A DNA stretch of 64,000 nt from Paenibacillus sp. FSL R5-0766 (GTDB lineage: Bacteria > Bacillota > Bacilli > Paenibacillales > Paenibacillaceae), in the NCBI RefSeq assembly GCF_037971845.1, contig NZ_CP150227.1, positions 4,588,001-4,652,000 of the forward strand, written 5' to 3'. Every line of letters starts with the position of its first letter. Within the stretch, counting starts at the first letter, position 1. Position numbers and translations under genes: made by a program. Shown here piece after piece: positions 53,063-62,945 of this stretch. Under the pieces are notes generated by a model, which saw only the letters and a list, made by a program, of their open reading frames with translations, ran no database searches and had not been told where the DNA came from.

Positions 53063-55273
53063 TTATGGACGGCTTGATGCGTTAATGACTTCCTTTTTCT
53101 TCTCTTTTTCCTTGCCGTGCCCCTTACCATTATTCATGGCAGAAGTGTCCTCATCTACGCTCTCACCCTCACCGTCTGCCGGTGTGGACTCAGGTTCACC
53201 TTCCTGATTGGAATCAACACTTCCCTCATCAACGCTACCTTCACCTGGATCAGGCTCATTTTCTGGCGGCGTCTCAGTGCTTTGTTCCGGGTCAATGGAA
53301 GGTACGTTTACTGTTCCGTTTTTGGCTTCACTGTAGGAGACAAGATACGTATCCAGGAACTGTCCATCACGATAGACGGACACAGCCCCATTTTCATTTG
53401 GAGCGAGTACAAGTGGAATGGTCAACATTTGGGTTGAATTAACAGTGCGAGTTCCCCATTCCTGATTTTTGCCACGTGCATCTTCATATGTGATACGGAT
53501 TTTACTGTTTTTGCCCTCTTCTTTGGGTGATACATTGATATCAAAAGGATATTGCAGCGCTTCAGGTGGATACCCTGTGCTGATAAAGATCGTAATCTTA
53601 TCGCCAGGACTCACCTCTGTGCCCGCTTCCACAGGCCATTGCTGCGTCACTTTGCCCTTTTCTATCGTATAGCTTGGTTCTTCCTGCACCTGAGCAAGTT
53701 CCAGTCCAGCAGATTTAAGCTTTTCTTCAGCTTCACTGCGGGTAAGATTTTTCAGATCAGGCATTTTGACCGTTTCAGTGCCTTTACTTACGGTTAACTC
53801 AATCTGAACTGTCACAGGATCGAATTCCTCATTCACACCCGGCGTCTGGGAAATAACAGAACCTGAAGCCACATCATTGGAGAAGTCATCTTTCCGCTGA
53901 ATCTGATCTTCCTTAATGCCAAGCGCAGTCAACTTCTTGACAGCCTCATCATAAGGGTCTTGTTTGACATCAATCATTTTCACCAGTTCTTTTTCTGCCC
54001 CAACACTGATCTGGACCTCGGAACCTTCTTTGACAACATCGCCTTCTTTTCTGCTCTGTTCATAGACGATACCGGGTTCGACACCTTCCTGGTACAGACG
54101 GATGACCTCATCACTGACGACGAGTCCTTTCTCCTCAAGCATTTCCCGAGCTTTTTCTTCTGTCTGGGTGATCACGTTAGGCACGGTTACTTCAGGTACA
54201 ACCAGCATACCCTTGACATACCATACAACTCCCACCATGGCGATTAGAATAAGAACGGTTAATGAGATGAGTAGTGCTGGCTTCTTCCAGCTCTTGGATT
54301 TGGCCTTACCCTTGCCAGTTTCTTCGTCAGACTCCATCACTGGCACCGCACCCGTCGATGTAACTCCACGCGGTTCAGGCTTGATCGCTGGCATTACGCG
54401 AGTCTGGTCTATATCATCCTCATCCGGAAAATCAATCTTCGTTTCATTACGTCTCTCCGGCATCAGGCAAGTTTCCAGATCGGTCTGCATTTCTTTGGCC
54501 GACTGATAACGTTCCTGCGGATTTTTACGCATGGATTTTAAGATGACATTTTCCACACTTTGCGGAATCAATGGATTGAATTTGCGTGGTTCATCGAACT
54601 CTTCCTGCAAATGCTTCAATGCCACACTGATTGGACTTTCACCCAGAAACGGAAGTTGCCCGGTAAGCATTTGGTAAAGTACGATCCCAAGAGAATATAA
54701 GTCCGATTTTTCACCAGTAACGATGCCTTTGGCATGCTCTGGTGAGAAGTAATGTACAGAACCAACTACGGAACCGGTCTGCGTAATCGTTGTAGATGTA
54801 ACCGCACGGGCAATCCCGAAATCCGTTACTTTCACACGGCCATTCCGGCCAATTAATATATTGTGGGGTTTGATATCCCGATGAATGATTTGATTATGAT
54901 GTGCATGATCAAGAGCATCTGCAATCTGGGAAGCGATTCGCACCGATTCGTCCACCTGCAGAGGGGCGCGTTCTTTAATAATTTCATTCAGGTTTTTGCC
55001 TTCCACATACTCCATTACAATATAATGAACGTCATCTTCCTGCCCCACGTCATAAATGCTGACTACATTCGGATGAGACAGCGATGCTGCCGACTGTGCT
55101 TCCCTGCGGAAACGGCGAATAAACTCTTCGTCATGCACAAACTGTTGTCTAAGAACTTTGATCGCTACATTCCGGTTCAACAGAAGATCCTGGGCTTTGT
55201 ACACAAGAGCCATGCCGCCACCACCGACACGCTCAATCACTTCATAGCGTCCGCCTAGCTGGTGCCCAATCAT
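53063..55273 (-). CDS. prkC: Serine/threonine protein kinase PrkC with PASTA domains
   Basis: 736 aa. Kinase domain about 1-270 (VGGGGMALVYKAQD, HRDIKPHNIL, DFGIARA). A TM helix at about 330-352 and three extracellular PASTA domains (about 358-430, 431-499, 500-570) bind muropeptides. A further ~165-residue tail ends in a Ser/Glu/Pro-rich stretch and a basic KGHGKEKEKKK. PrkC triggers spore germination and stationary-phase signalling. The ATG overlaps the prpC stop (ATGA). Confidence 0.97.
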   Translation of the reverse strand: MIGHQLGGRYEVIERVGGGGMALVYKAQDLLLNRNVAIKVLRQQFVHDEEFIRRFRREAQSAASLSHPNVVSIYDVGQEDDVHYIVMEYVEGKNLNEIIKERAPLQVDESVRIASQIADALDHAHHNQIIHRDIKPHNILIGRNGRVKVTDFGIARAVTSTTITQTGSVVGSVHYFSPEHAKGIVTGEKSDLYSLGIVLYQMLTGQLPFLGESPISVALKHLQEEFDEPRKFNPLIPQSVENVILKSMRKNPQERYQSAKEMQTDLETCLMPERRNETKIDFPDEDDIDQTRVMPAIKPEPRGVTSTGAVPVMESDEETGKGKAKSKSWKKPALLISLTVLILIAMVGVVWYVKGMLVVPEVTVPNVITQTEEKAREMLEEKGLVVSDEVIRLYQEGVEPGIVYEQSRKEGDVVKEGSEVQISVGAEKELVKMIDVKQDPYDEAVKKLTALGIKEDQIQRKDDFSNDVASGSVISQTPGVNEEFDPVTVQIELTVSKGTETVKMPDLKNLTRSEAEEKLKSAGLELAQVQEEPSYTIEKGKVTQQWPVEAGTEVSPGDKITIFISTGYPPEALQYPFDINVSPKEEGKNSKIRITYEDARGKNQEWGTRTVNSTQMLTIPLVLAPNENGAVSVYRDGQFLDTYLVSYSEAKNGTVNVPSIDPEQSTETPPENEPDPGEGSVDEGSVDSNQEGEPESTPADGEGESVDEDTSAMNNGKGHGKEKEKKKEVINASSRP

Positions 55274-56046
55274 GACTCACACCCCGTTTCCGTATCCACG
55301 GAACCTTCCCTCTGCAACTCGAACAAAGCAACCGTGATGTTGTCGTCTCCCCCAGCAAGTAAAGCCAACTGAAGCAGTCGGTCTGCACGATCTTCCAATG
55401 CCAGTTCCAGATTGCCGGCAACCTGAATAATCTGCTCATTGCTGACCAGGTTACTGAGACCATCACTGCACAGGAGAAGGACTTCGCCTTCCTCCAGCTT
55501 GACGGTATCCAGATCTACCTTCACCTCGGCATCTGTTCCAAGTGCACGAGTCAGTACGTTGCGACGCGGATGATGGGACACATCTTCTTTGCTAATCTGA
55601 CCATTTTTGAACAATTCATTCACCAGTGTATGGTCCTCGGTTAGCTGGATCACAGCTTTGTTCGCAATTTTGTAGGCTCTGCTATCACCGATGTGTCCAA
55701 TAACACCTTCCGCATCGTTCAATAATGCCGCAACCACCGTTGTTCCCATGTTGTGATACTTGTCATCTGTTGATGCCGTGCGGAAGATAACTTCGTTGGC
55801 ATGCAAAATAGCATCGCTGAGAGCCGCAGACAGAGACGCATGTGACAGACCTGGTTCCAGTGTTCCCAGATCTTTCACCAACGTCTCTACTGCCAAGCGG
55901 CTTGCCGTATCCCCTGCAAGATGTCCACCCATGCCATCGGCAACAATACCCAGAATATATCCTGTATCGAGATTACGAATCCAGGCTGAATCTTCATTCA
56001 CCGAACGCACTCGTCCGATATGGCTCACATGAACTGTTTTGATCAA
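55270..56046 (-). CDS. prpC: PP2C-type phosphatase PrpC
   Basis: 258 aa. PP2C metal motifs: VNEDSAW, GIVADGMGGHLAGD, GHIGDSRAY, LLCSDGLSN and GDDNITVALF. Removes phosphate from PrkC targets. It overlaps prkC by 4 bp and starts 7 bp after rlmN ends. Confidence 0.97.
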   Translation of the reverse strand: MIKTVHVSHIGRVRSVNEDSAWIRNLDTGYILGIVADGMGGHLAGDTASRLAVETLVKDLGTLEPGLSHASLSAALSDAILHANEVIFRTASTDDKYHNMGTTVVAALLNDAEGVIGHIGDSRAYKIANKAVIQLTEDHTLVNELFKNGQISKEDVSHHPRRNVLTRALGTDAEVKVDLDTVKLEEGEVLLLCSDGLSNLVSNEQIIQVAGNLELALEDRADRLLQLALLAGGDDNITVALFELQREGSVDTETGCES

Positions 56047-56053
56047 AACGTTC

Positions 56054-57094
56054 TCACCTCAACTCCATATGCTTTGCACGAAGCTGACCGCAAGCGGCAG
56101 CAATATCATGTCCCTGTTCACGACGAATGGTTACATTAACACCCTGTTCCGAGAGAATCTTCTGAAAATTGAAAATGTCGCTTCTCGATGTTCTTACGTA
56201 TTTGCGTTCAGGTACATGGTTAACCGGAATCAGATTCACGTGACACAACATGTTCTTAAGCACACTTGCCAGTTCTGCTGCATGCTCTGGCTGGTCGTTT
56301 ACCCCACCAATAAGTGCATACTCGAACGTAATTCTCCGACCTGTTTTGGCCAGATAATAACGAAGGGACTCCATCACGTCTTCAAAAGGAAAACGACGGT
56401 TAACCGGCATCAATTTCGAACGCAGTGCATCATTAGGTGCATGGATCGAAATGGCGAGGTTAATCTGTGTATCTTCATCTGCAAACTTGTAGATGTTCGG
56501 AACGATTCCGCTCGTGGATACCGTGATGTGACGCTGACCGATGTTCAGCCCTTTTTCATGAATCATAATGCGCAGGAAAGTCATCGTAGCTTCATAGTTT
56601 TCGAAAGGTTCACCCGAACCCATGATCACGATGCTGCTGACACGCTCGTTGCGTTCATCCAGAATTTTCTGAGCCTGCACAACCTGTGCAACAATCTCCC
56701 CAGCCGTAAGGTTACGCTTGAGACCACCCAATGTGGATGCACAGAACGTACAACCAATACGACAACCAACCTGTGTGGTTACACAGATGCTGTTCCCGTA
56801 GTTATGCTTCATGATTACTGTCTCAATGGCATGATCATCATGAAGACCAAAGAGGAATTTAACAGTTCCATCTTTGGATTCAAACTTGGTAATTTCCTTA
56901 AGCGTTACGAATTCAAATTGCTCTGTCAGCTTTTCACGCAATGGCTTGGACAGATTGGTCATTTCACTGAAATCATTCACGCGTTTTACATAAATCCAGT
57001 CAAAGATTTGGCCACCGCGAAACGCCGGCTCCCCATTCTCCACAGCCCATTGCTGCAGTTGTTCCAGAGAATAATCATATATAAAAGGTTTCAT
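56054..57094 (-). CDS. rlmN: 23S rRNA (adenine-C2)-methyltransferase RlmN
   Basis: 346 aa. Radical-SAM motif [31 protein letters not shown] and a C-terminal catalytic Cys region ([12 protein letters not shown]). Methylates A2503 of 23S rRNA and A37 of some tRNAs. It has its own promoter candidate and is followed by prpC and prkC, as in B. subtilis. Confidence 0.97.
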   Translation of the reverse strand: MKPFIYDYSLEQLQQWAVENGEPAFRGGQIFDWIYVKRVNDFSEMTNLSKPLREKLTEQFEFVTLKEITKFESKDGTVKFLFGLHDDHAIETVIMKHNYGNSICVTTQVGCRIGCTFCASTLGGLKRNLTAGEIVAQVVQAQKILDERNERVSSIVIMGSGEPFENYEATMTFLRIMIHEKGLNIGQRHITVSTSGIVPNIYKFADEDTQINLAISIHAPNDALRSKLMPVNRRFPFEDVMESLRYYLAKTGRRITFEYALIGGVNDQPEHAAELASVLKNMLCHVNLIPVNHVPERKYVRTSRSDIFNFQKILSEQGVNVTIRREQGHDIAAACGQLRAKHMELR

Positions 57095-57218
57095 TTTGTT
57101 GTCAACACCTATTCCTTCTTTTCTTTTCGTTGGCTTCCTTCTTTTCGTTCCATTCGTCCTATTCTATCACAAAGACCACGTTACATCCATGTATACCCTT
57201 GATATCTGTACTTCATGC

Positions 57219-57227
57219 ATTATAACA
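57219..57227 (-). promoter_or_regulatory. Extended -10 promoter element for the rlmN operon
   Basis: TGtTATAAT on the minus strand, about 125 bp upstream of rlmN, with no good -35. It lies after the rsmB terminator, so the rlmN-prpC-prkC-rsgA-rpe unit probably starts here. Confidence 0.5.
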
Positions 57228-57290
57228 CCTCAATGCCACCATCGCACCCTGTCATCACTTTTCTCTGACAATTATATCGAAGTCCCATCA

Positions 57291-57321
57291 CAAAGAAATC
57301 CGCCGAAGTTCCCCTCGGCGG
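57291..57321 (-). terminator. Terminator of the coaBC-rsmB operon
   Basis: CCGCCGA / TCGGCGG hairpin with an 8-nt loop followed by ATTTCTTTG on the minus strand, 27 nt after the rsmB stop. Confidence 0.7.
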
Positions 57322-57347
57322 TCATGCTTCCGTGCTCTATTAAACTG

Positions 57348-58826
57348 TTATTCCGCTGTTTTTGTCAACCGTGCGATGAAAAATCCGTCGCTGTGAGCGT
57401 ATTGTGGCAAAATCTGAATGCCACCGTTCACAACCTTCAAGTTTGCTGTCTCCGATTCGGACCAGACAGATGCTCCTGCTGGACTATATTCCGGATGTCG
57501 ACTCAAGAAGTCTGCAACCATATCCTCATTCTCAGCAGGCTCAATGGTACACGTGCTATACACCAGAATACCACCTGGTTTTAACAACGGCGCAACCTGA
57601 TCAAGCAATTCACGTTGCAAGCCTGCGATATCTTCGATATCTTTTACGGTTTTGGTCCATTTCACGTCTGGTTTGCGGCGAATAACACCCAGACCTGAAC
57701 ATGGTGCATCCAGCAAAATGCGGTCAAACGACGCTTCCGGATACCGCTCGTTCAGATCTAGCGCATCTCCAGTTACAGCATCGATGCAACTCAGACCGAG
57801 ACGCTCCGCCTGATCCAGGATCAGCTGGCGCTTGTGAGGATGTACATCATTCGCGACAATACGACCGCGATCCTGCATTTTCTCCGCCATGTGAGCTGTT
57901 TTACCACCTGGAGCTGCGCAGCAATCTAATACAAGTTGGTCTACTTCTGGTGCAACTGCTTCAGCGACAAGCATGGAACTTTCGTCCTGTACAGAGAACA
58001 ACCCGTCCCGATACCAGGACGTTAGAGCCATATTTCCGCCACTACGTACAAGAATACCATCGGAACTCAGGCGAGAAGCTTCAACGACTGCACCTGTGCT
58101 GGTCATCTCATGCATCAGTTTCTCCCGTGTGGTCATTGTGGTGTTGACCCGGACACTCACCGCTGGCGGCTCATTATTCGCACGACATATCACTTCTGCC
58201 GTCTCCTCGCCGTACTGGGCAATCCAGCGTTCAACCATCCATAACGGGTGGGAATGCTCCAGTGAAATACGTTCGGCAACAGGCAGATGTTCTGGAATAC
58301 GAAGTTCATCCCGATTACGGATCATATTGCGAAGTACACCATTCACCATGCCCGAGATTCCCTGATGGCCCAGTTTCTTCGCCAGATTAACCGCTTCGCT
58401 CACCACGGCATGCTCCGGAATACGATCCAGATATATCATCTGATATACGCTGATTCGCAGCAGGCTACGAACCCATGGTTGCAGTTTGGATACTCCTTTG
58501 GCGACGTAACGTTCCAGAAAATAATCAAGTGTATTCAATCTGGCGATTGTTCCATACACCAATTCGGTAGCTAGTCCAGCATCTGCGGGGCTTAAATCCG
58601 CCTCTTTCAGACGGCGGTTCAACTCCAGATTACTGTATGCTCCATCTTGCTCAACAGCACTCAGAACCTTGACTGCCAATGCACGAGCAGATGTTTTGGG
58701 TTTCTGGGAGCGAGATGCACCACCCGATTTACCCGAATTCGGACGACGGTTTCCTTCACGCCCGGATGAATTTCCAGTAGGTTTCTGGCCTTTTCCTGAC
58801 GAACGACCTGGTATGTTACCGCTCAT
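57348..58826 (-). CDS. rsmB: 16S rRNA (cytosine-C5)-methyltransferase RsmB
   Basis: 492 aa, with an N-terminal ~45-residue Ser/Gly/Arg-rich extension not found in most relatives. A NusB-like domain (about 45-180) precedes the SAM methyltransferase: VLDCCAAPGGKTAH, DAPCSGLG and YSTCTIEPAEN with the two catalytic cysteines. Modifies C967. The start overlaps the fmt stop by 4 bp. Confidence 0.95.
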   Translation of the reverse strand: MSGNIPGRSSGKGQKPTGNSSGREGNRRPNSGKSGGASRSQKPKTSARALAVKVLSAVEQDGAYSNLELNRRLKEADLSPADAGLATELVYGTIARLNTLDYFLERYVAKGVSKLQPWVRSLLRISVYQMIYLDRIPEHAVVSEAVNLAKKLGHQGISGMVNGVLRNMIRNRDELRIPEHLPVAERISLEHSHPLWMVERWIAQYGEETAEVICRANNEPPAVSVRVNTTMTTREKLMHEMTSTGAVVEASRLSSDGILVRSGGNMALTSWYRDGLFSVQDESSMLVAEAVAPEVDQLVLDCCAAPGGKTAHMAEKMQDRGRIVANDVHPHKRQLILDQAERLGLSCIDAVTGDALDLNERYPEASFDRILLDAPCSGLGVIRRKPDVKWTKTVKDIEDIAGLQRELLDQVAPLLKPGGILVYSTCTIEPAENEDMVADFLSRHPEYSPAGASVWSESETANLKVVNGGIQILPQYAHSDGFFIARLTKTAE

Positions 58827-59776
58827 CGCAGCACCGTTCCAGGTTTCAGTGTACCACCGCGAGCAAAGTCAGCGGCCTGCATCACTTTTTTGCCTGCTGG
58901 CTGCACTTCAGTCAACCAGAGAGACCCATTGCCTGTGCGGACTTCAATCCCTGCCTTGTTCAATTGCAGCACCGTTCCCGGTTCTGCTTGTCCAGCATCC
59001 GAAGAAGTTTCCAGGTCCACCTGATTGGGGTTAGCCGCAGCCCAGACTTTGAAGACCTGATCATCCCACATCGTAAATGCACCGGAGAACGGCACAAGAC
59101 CACGAATCTGATTGAACAGTTCGCGTGAAGTACGACTCCAGTCCATTTTCTCGTCATCCCGAGTCAGATTGCGAGCATACGAAGCCTCGGCATCATCTTG
59201 AGGGACCGCCGTTGTCTCGCCTGCAATCAATCGTGGCATTTCTGCCTGAAGCAGTTTGGAACCAGCCTCACTTAATTTATCAAACATCGATCCTGATGTA
59301 TCTTCATCCGTAATTGGCAGTTCCACACGAGAGATCATATCTCCGGTATCCAGGCCTTCAGCCATATACATCAATGTGACTCCTGTCACGGATTCCCCAT
59401 TAATAATGGAACGTTGGATCGGGGCTCCTCCGCGATATTTCGGCAAAAGAGAGCCGTGCACGTTCACACAACCGCGAACTGGCATATCCAGCACAGCTTT
59501 GGGCAGAATCTGTCCAAAGGCCGCGGTCACGATCAGATCCGGCTTCCATTCAGCCAAGCGGGCTACGGCTTCCGGATCACGCAATTTAACAGGTTGAAAC
59601 ACCGGCAGACCGTGGCGTTCTGCCGCGGCTTTAACCGGTGTTGGCGTAAGTACTTTTTTGCGTCCCTGTGGTTTATCAGGCTGAGTCACCACACCCACCA
59701 CATTGTATCCCTCTGCCATCAGCATATCGAGAGAAGGAACTGCAAATTCAGGTGTTCCCATAAAAACAATATTCAA
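58823..59776 (-). CDS. fmt: Methionyl-tRNA formyltransferase
   Basis: 317 aa from a TTG at 59776 eight nt after AAGGAG, giving (M)NIVFMGTPEFAVPSL; a GTG at 59785 lies too near that SD. N-formyl-THF motif CVNVHGSLLPKYRGGAPIQ with catalytic Asn/His, and a C-terminal OB fold. Formylates initiator tRNA. It lies 12 bp after def. Confidence 0.96.
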   Translation of the reverse strand: MNIVFMGTPEFAVPSLDMLMAEGYNVVGVVTQPDKPQGRKKVLTPTPVKAAAERHGLPVFQPVKLRDPEAVARLAEWKPDLIVTAAFGQILPKAVLDMPVRGCVNVHGSLLPKYRGGAPIQRSIINGESVTGVTLMYMAEGLDTGDMISRVELPITDEDTSGSMFDKLSEAGSKLLQAEMPRLIAGETTAVPQDDAEASYARNLTRDDEKMDWSRTSRELFNQIRGLVPFSGAFTMWDDQVFKVWAAANPNQVDLETSSDAGQAEPGTVLQLNKAGIEVRTGNGSLWLTEVQPAGKKVMQAADFARGGTLKPGTVLR

Positions 59777-59788
59777 ATCGATCACTCC

Positions 59789-60277
59789 TTAATTACGACG
59801 CGGTCCCGTTTGATCGGCTGCAATTTCGTACACTTTCTCGGCGACATCCGTAAAGAGTACGCCATCCAGATGATCAATCTCATGCTGGAATGCACGGGAC
59901 AGCAAGCCACTACCCGTAATAATCAGCTCTTTGCCTTCACGATCCAGACCTTTAACCGTAACGGTCTCGAAACGGCGAACGTCACCATTAATTCCAGGGA
60001 TACTCAGACAACCTTCCGGTCCAAATTGTTCTCCCTCACTTGCAATGATCTCCGGGTTAATCATCTTGATCAGCCCTTGCTCATCACCTGCGTCGATAAC
60101 AATCAGACGTTTCAGAATACCAACCTGTGGCGCAGCAAGACCTACACCTTCTGCATCGTACATGGTATCAGCCATATCATCCAGCAATTTTTGTACATTT
60201 GGTGTAATTTTGGTTACTTCTTTGGCTCTCTTGTGGAGCACCTCATCTGGTTCTTGCACGATAATGCGAATAGACAT
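59789..60277 (-). CDS. def: Peptide deformylase
   Basis: 162 aa. Motifs EGVGLAAPQVG, EGCLSIPG (metal-binding Cys) and FQHEIDHLDG (HExxH). Removes the formyl group from new proteins. It lies between priA and fmt in the conserved priA-def-fmt order. Confidence 0.97.
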   Translation of the reverse strand: MSIRIIVQEPDEVLHKRAKEVTKITPNVQKLLDDMADTMYDAEGVGLAAPQVGILKRLIVIDAGDEQGLIKMINPEIIASEGEQFGPEGCLSIPGINGDVRRFETVTVKGLDREGKELIITGSGLLSRAFQHEIDHLDGVLFTDVAEKVYEIAADQTGPRRN

Positions 60278-60392
60278 GTTGTAAGCACCTTCCTAATCCT
60301 CATCATAATTTCAGGACGATATCTGTATTTTGGGGTATTCAATTTAATCTATGTTTATACCGCTTGTTTACATCCGCATTGCTGCAAAATGC

Positions 60393-62942
60393 TTACATTA
60401 ACATTTGCGGGTCTACATCCAGACTAATGAGCAATTTTTGCGCCTGAACATCATCGTCCATGCGCCGGGCCGTAGCCAGAGCAAGTCCTATGGCGTCTAC
60501 ATCCCCCCGCCATTTTATCATACATTGGAATCTGTATCTATTCTTGATCCGAGGAATCGGAGACGCTACCGGCCCCAGCACATCAAAGGCATCATTGCTG
60601 AATCGATCCAGACTGCCGAGCCATCCGGCCGCATTAGCCTTCTCTTTCAGTATTCGCGTGTAGTTCTCGGCAAGACGAATCAGTACCGGAAGTTGCTCAT
60701 GCGAAAAGGTCACCAGAATCAGGCGACAGTAAGGCGGATATTGCAAATTGCGACGGTGCAGCAATTCCTCACGTACAAAAGACACATAGTCATGCTGACT
60801 CGCATGGCCAATGGAGTAGTGTTCCGGCGTATAGGACTGAACAAACACCTCACCAGGCAATTGGTGCCGACCCGCTCGGCCAGCTACCTGTGTTAATAAC
60901 TGAAACGTTTTTTCCGCAGCACGGAAATCAGGTAAATTCAACGCTGAGTCCGCTGTTATCACGCCAACCAGGGTCACATCCGGGAAATCAAGTCCCTTCG
61001 CAACCATCTGGGTGCCCAGCAATACATCCGCCTTTTTCTCACGAAACTGTTTCAGCAGCTTCTCGTGAGCCCCTTTTTCCGTTGTTGTATCCACATCCAT
61101 CCGTATAACCCGAATACCTGGAAAGAGCTTTGCAAGTTCTTCCTCGACCCGTTGTGTACCTGTACCAAAGTATCGAATATGCTCACTTCCACAATCCGGA
61201 CACACTTCAGGAGCCGCTTCCGCATATCCGCAGTAATGACAACGGAGATTATTCGAGCGCTGATGATACGTTAATGAAATATCACATTCGGGACAACCTG
61301 CCACATATCCACAACTTCGGCACATAACAAAGGTCGAATATCCACGGCGATTCAGCAGAAGCACCGTCTGTTCACCACGTTCCAAGCGCTCCTCCAACCC
61401 TTTGTGCAAAGCCCTGCTGAACATGGAGCGGTTGCCATCCTTCAACTCTTCACGCATATCAACGATCCGCACTTCAGGCAGCTTGTTACCCAGTGCCCGC
61501 GTTGGCATCTCCAGCAAGAGTGGTGCAAAATCATCATTACTTTGCGAGCGTGCTGCATAATAACTTTCCAGCGAAGGTGTCGCTGAACCCAGAACAACCA
61601 CCGCCTGGTGCTGCTGTGCTCTTTTTACCGCTACATCACGAGCATGATATTTCGGAGTTTCCTCCTGTTTGTAGGAAGTCTCGTGTTCTTCATCCATAAT
61701 GATCAACCCAAGCCGACTGAATGGAGCAAATACAGCTGAACGTGCCCCAATTGCAACCTTTACCTGACCCTCACGAATCTTGCGCCATTCATCATAACGT
61801 TCACCGCCAGACAGACGACTGTGCATAACAGCAACTTGGTCCCCAAATCGCCCTTTAAAACGTTCTACCATCTGTGGTGTGAGTGCAATCTCGGGCACCA
61901 GTACGATAGCCTGCCGATCCTGTTCGATGCACTGTTGAATGGTTTGAAGATAGACTTCCGTCTTGCCACTTCCCGTAACACCATGTAGCAAAAACACCCC
62001 GTGGCGTTGTTCCTGCAATCGGCCATTGATATTGTCGTAGACAAGTTTTTGCTCATCGGTCAGAACCAGCGGTTCAGTCGCTTTGAACGTCCTGCCCTGA
62101 TAAGGGTCACGAAAGACCTCAACGTCCTCGGTTGCGATTAATCCCTTTTCCTCAAGCCCTTTAATCGTCGCGGCCGATACCTGTAGTGTAGATAACACTT
62201 CTTTCATCGGCATGGGTAGCAGTTCTTTCATTTCCAGCAAAAAAGCCAGAATCTCCTTCTGCCGCTGTGCTTTCGCCGGGAATGAAGCAAGTGCTTCCTG
62301 AGCAGCAGCAATATCTACAGCCAGATCAACGGATTTCATCGTTTTTTTATTTAACTTGTCCTTGATGGCCTGACTTTCCAGCAGCACGCCACCAAGCAAT
62401 AATTTCTTAATTAGTGCAGCATGATTGGGATATTTTCTACTCAGTTGTTGCAGCGGTACCTGACCCCGACTTTTGACAAAACGGATGATATCCTGCTGTA
62501 CTTTCTCGGTCGTAGACTCTTCTCCCCAAACAAATAACACCTCATCATCCGGTTGTGCACCCGCCATCTGTCCATCAAGTGCATCTCCCAGCGAGATGTA
62601 TCGCTCTGCTTTCCCTTTCAATGCCGTCGGCACCATGACCTGCAATGACAAAATCCGGTTACTGGCGTAACGTCCACTCATCCATTCGGCCAACTCAACC
62701 AAATCCTTTGACAACGGGGGAACAATGTCCAGCAACTCCTGAATCTGCTTAAGCTTGAATGATTCCTCTCCGGTACGCGGCACAAGATCAATCACGAATC
62801 CCTGCACCGTCCGATGACCAAAAGGTACACCCACCCGGCTGCCAATCTCGATCCATTCCCTCATCGATTCAGGTACCAGGTAATCAAACGGCCGGTCTGT
62901 TTCCTTCACGGGAACATCGACTATGACCTTGGCAATCTCCAT
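60393..62942 (-). CDS. priA: Primosomal protein N' (replication restart helicase PriA)
   Basis: 849 aa. N-terminal DNA-binding domain with VGVPFGHRTVQGFV, helicase motifs GVTGSGKTEVYL (Walker A), MDEEHETSYKQ (DExH), VLGSATPSLES, and a zinc-binding Cys cluster (CRSCGYVAGCPEC, CHYCGYAE, CPDCG) followed by AGRAGRH. It reloads the replisome at collapsed forks. It starts 3 bp after coaBC ends. Confidence 0.97.
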   Translation of the reverse strand: MEIAKVIVDVPVKETDRPFDYLVPESMREWIEIGSRVGVPFGHRTVQGFVIDLVPRTGEESFKLKQIQELLDIVPPLSKDLVELAEWMSGRYASNRILSLQVMVPTALKGKAERYISLGDALDGQMAGAQPDDEVLFVWGEESTTEKVQQDIIRFVKSRGQVPLQQLSRKYPNHAALIKKLLLGGVLLESQAIKDKLNKKTMKSVDLAVDIAAAQEALASFPAKAQRQKEILAFLLEMKELLPMPMKEVLSTLQVSAATIKGLEEKGLIATEDVEVFRDPYQGRTFKATEPLVLTDEQKLVYDNINGRLQEQRHGVFLLHGVTGSGKTEVYLQTIQQCIEQDRQAIVLVPEIALTPQMVERFKGRFGDQVAVMHSRLSGGERYDEWRKIREGQVKVAIGARSAVFAPFSRLGLIIMDEEHETSYKQEETPKYHARDVAVKRAQQHQAVVVLGSATPSLESYYAARSQSNDDFAPLLLEMPTRALGNKLPEVRIVDMREELKDGNRSMFSRALHKGLEERLERGEQTVLLLNRRGYSTFVMCRSCGYVAGCPECDISLTYHQRSNNLRCHYCGYAEAAPEVCPDCGSEHIRYFGTGTQRVEEELAKLFPGIRVIRMDVDTTTEKGAHEKLLKQFREKKADVLLGTQMVAKGLDFPDVTLVGVITADSALNLPDFRAAEKTFQLLTQVAGRAGRHQLPGEVFVQSYTPEHYSIGHASQHDYVSFVREELLHRRNLQYPPYCRLILVTFSHEQLPVLIRLAENYTRILKEKANAAGWLGSLDRFSNDAFDVLGPVASPIPRIKNRYRFQCMIKWRGDVDAIGLALATARRMDDDVQAQKLLISLDVDPQMLM

Positions 62943-62945
62943 ATC

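Noticed and set aside
56039..57202. 387-codon open frame on the plus strand opposite rlmN
   Set aside because: It is the antisense shadow of rlmN, whose protein motifs and gene order are certain; no SD and a Cys/Asn/His-rich composition without domains.
59414..60427. 337-codon open frame on the plus strand opposite fmt and def
   Set aside because: Shadow of two well-recognised genes; no ribosome-binding site or recognisable domain.
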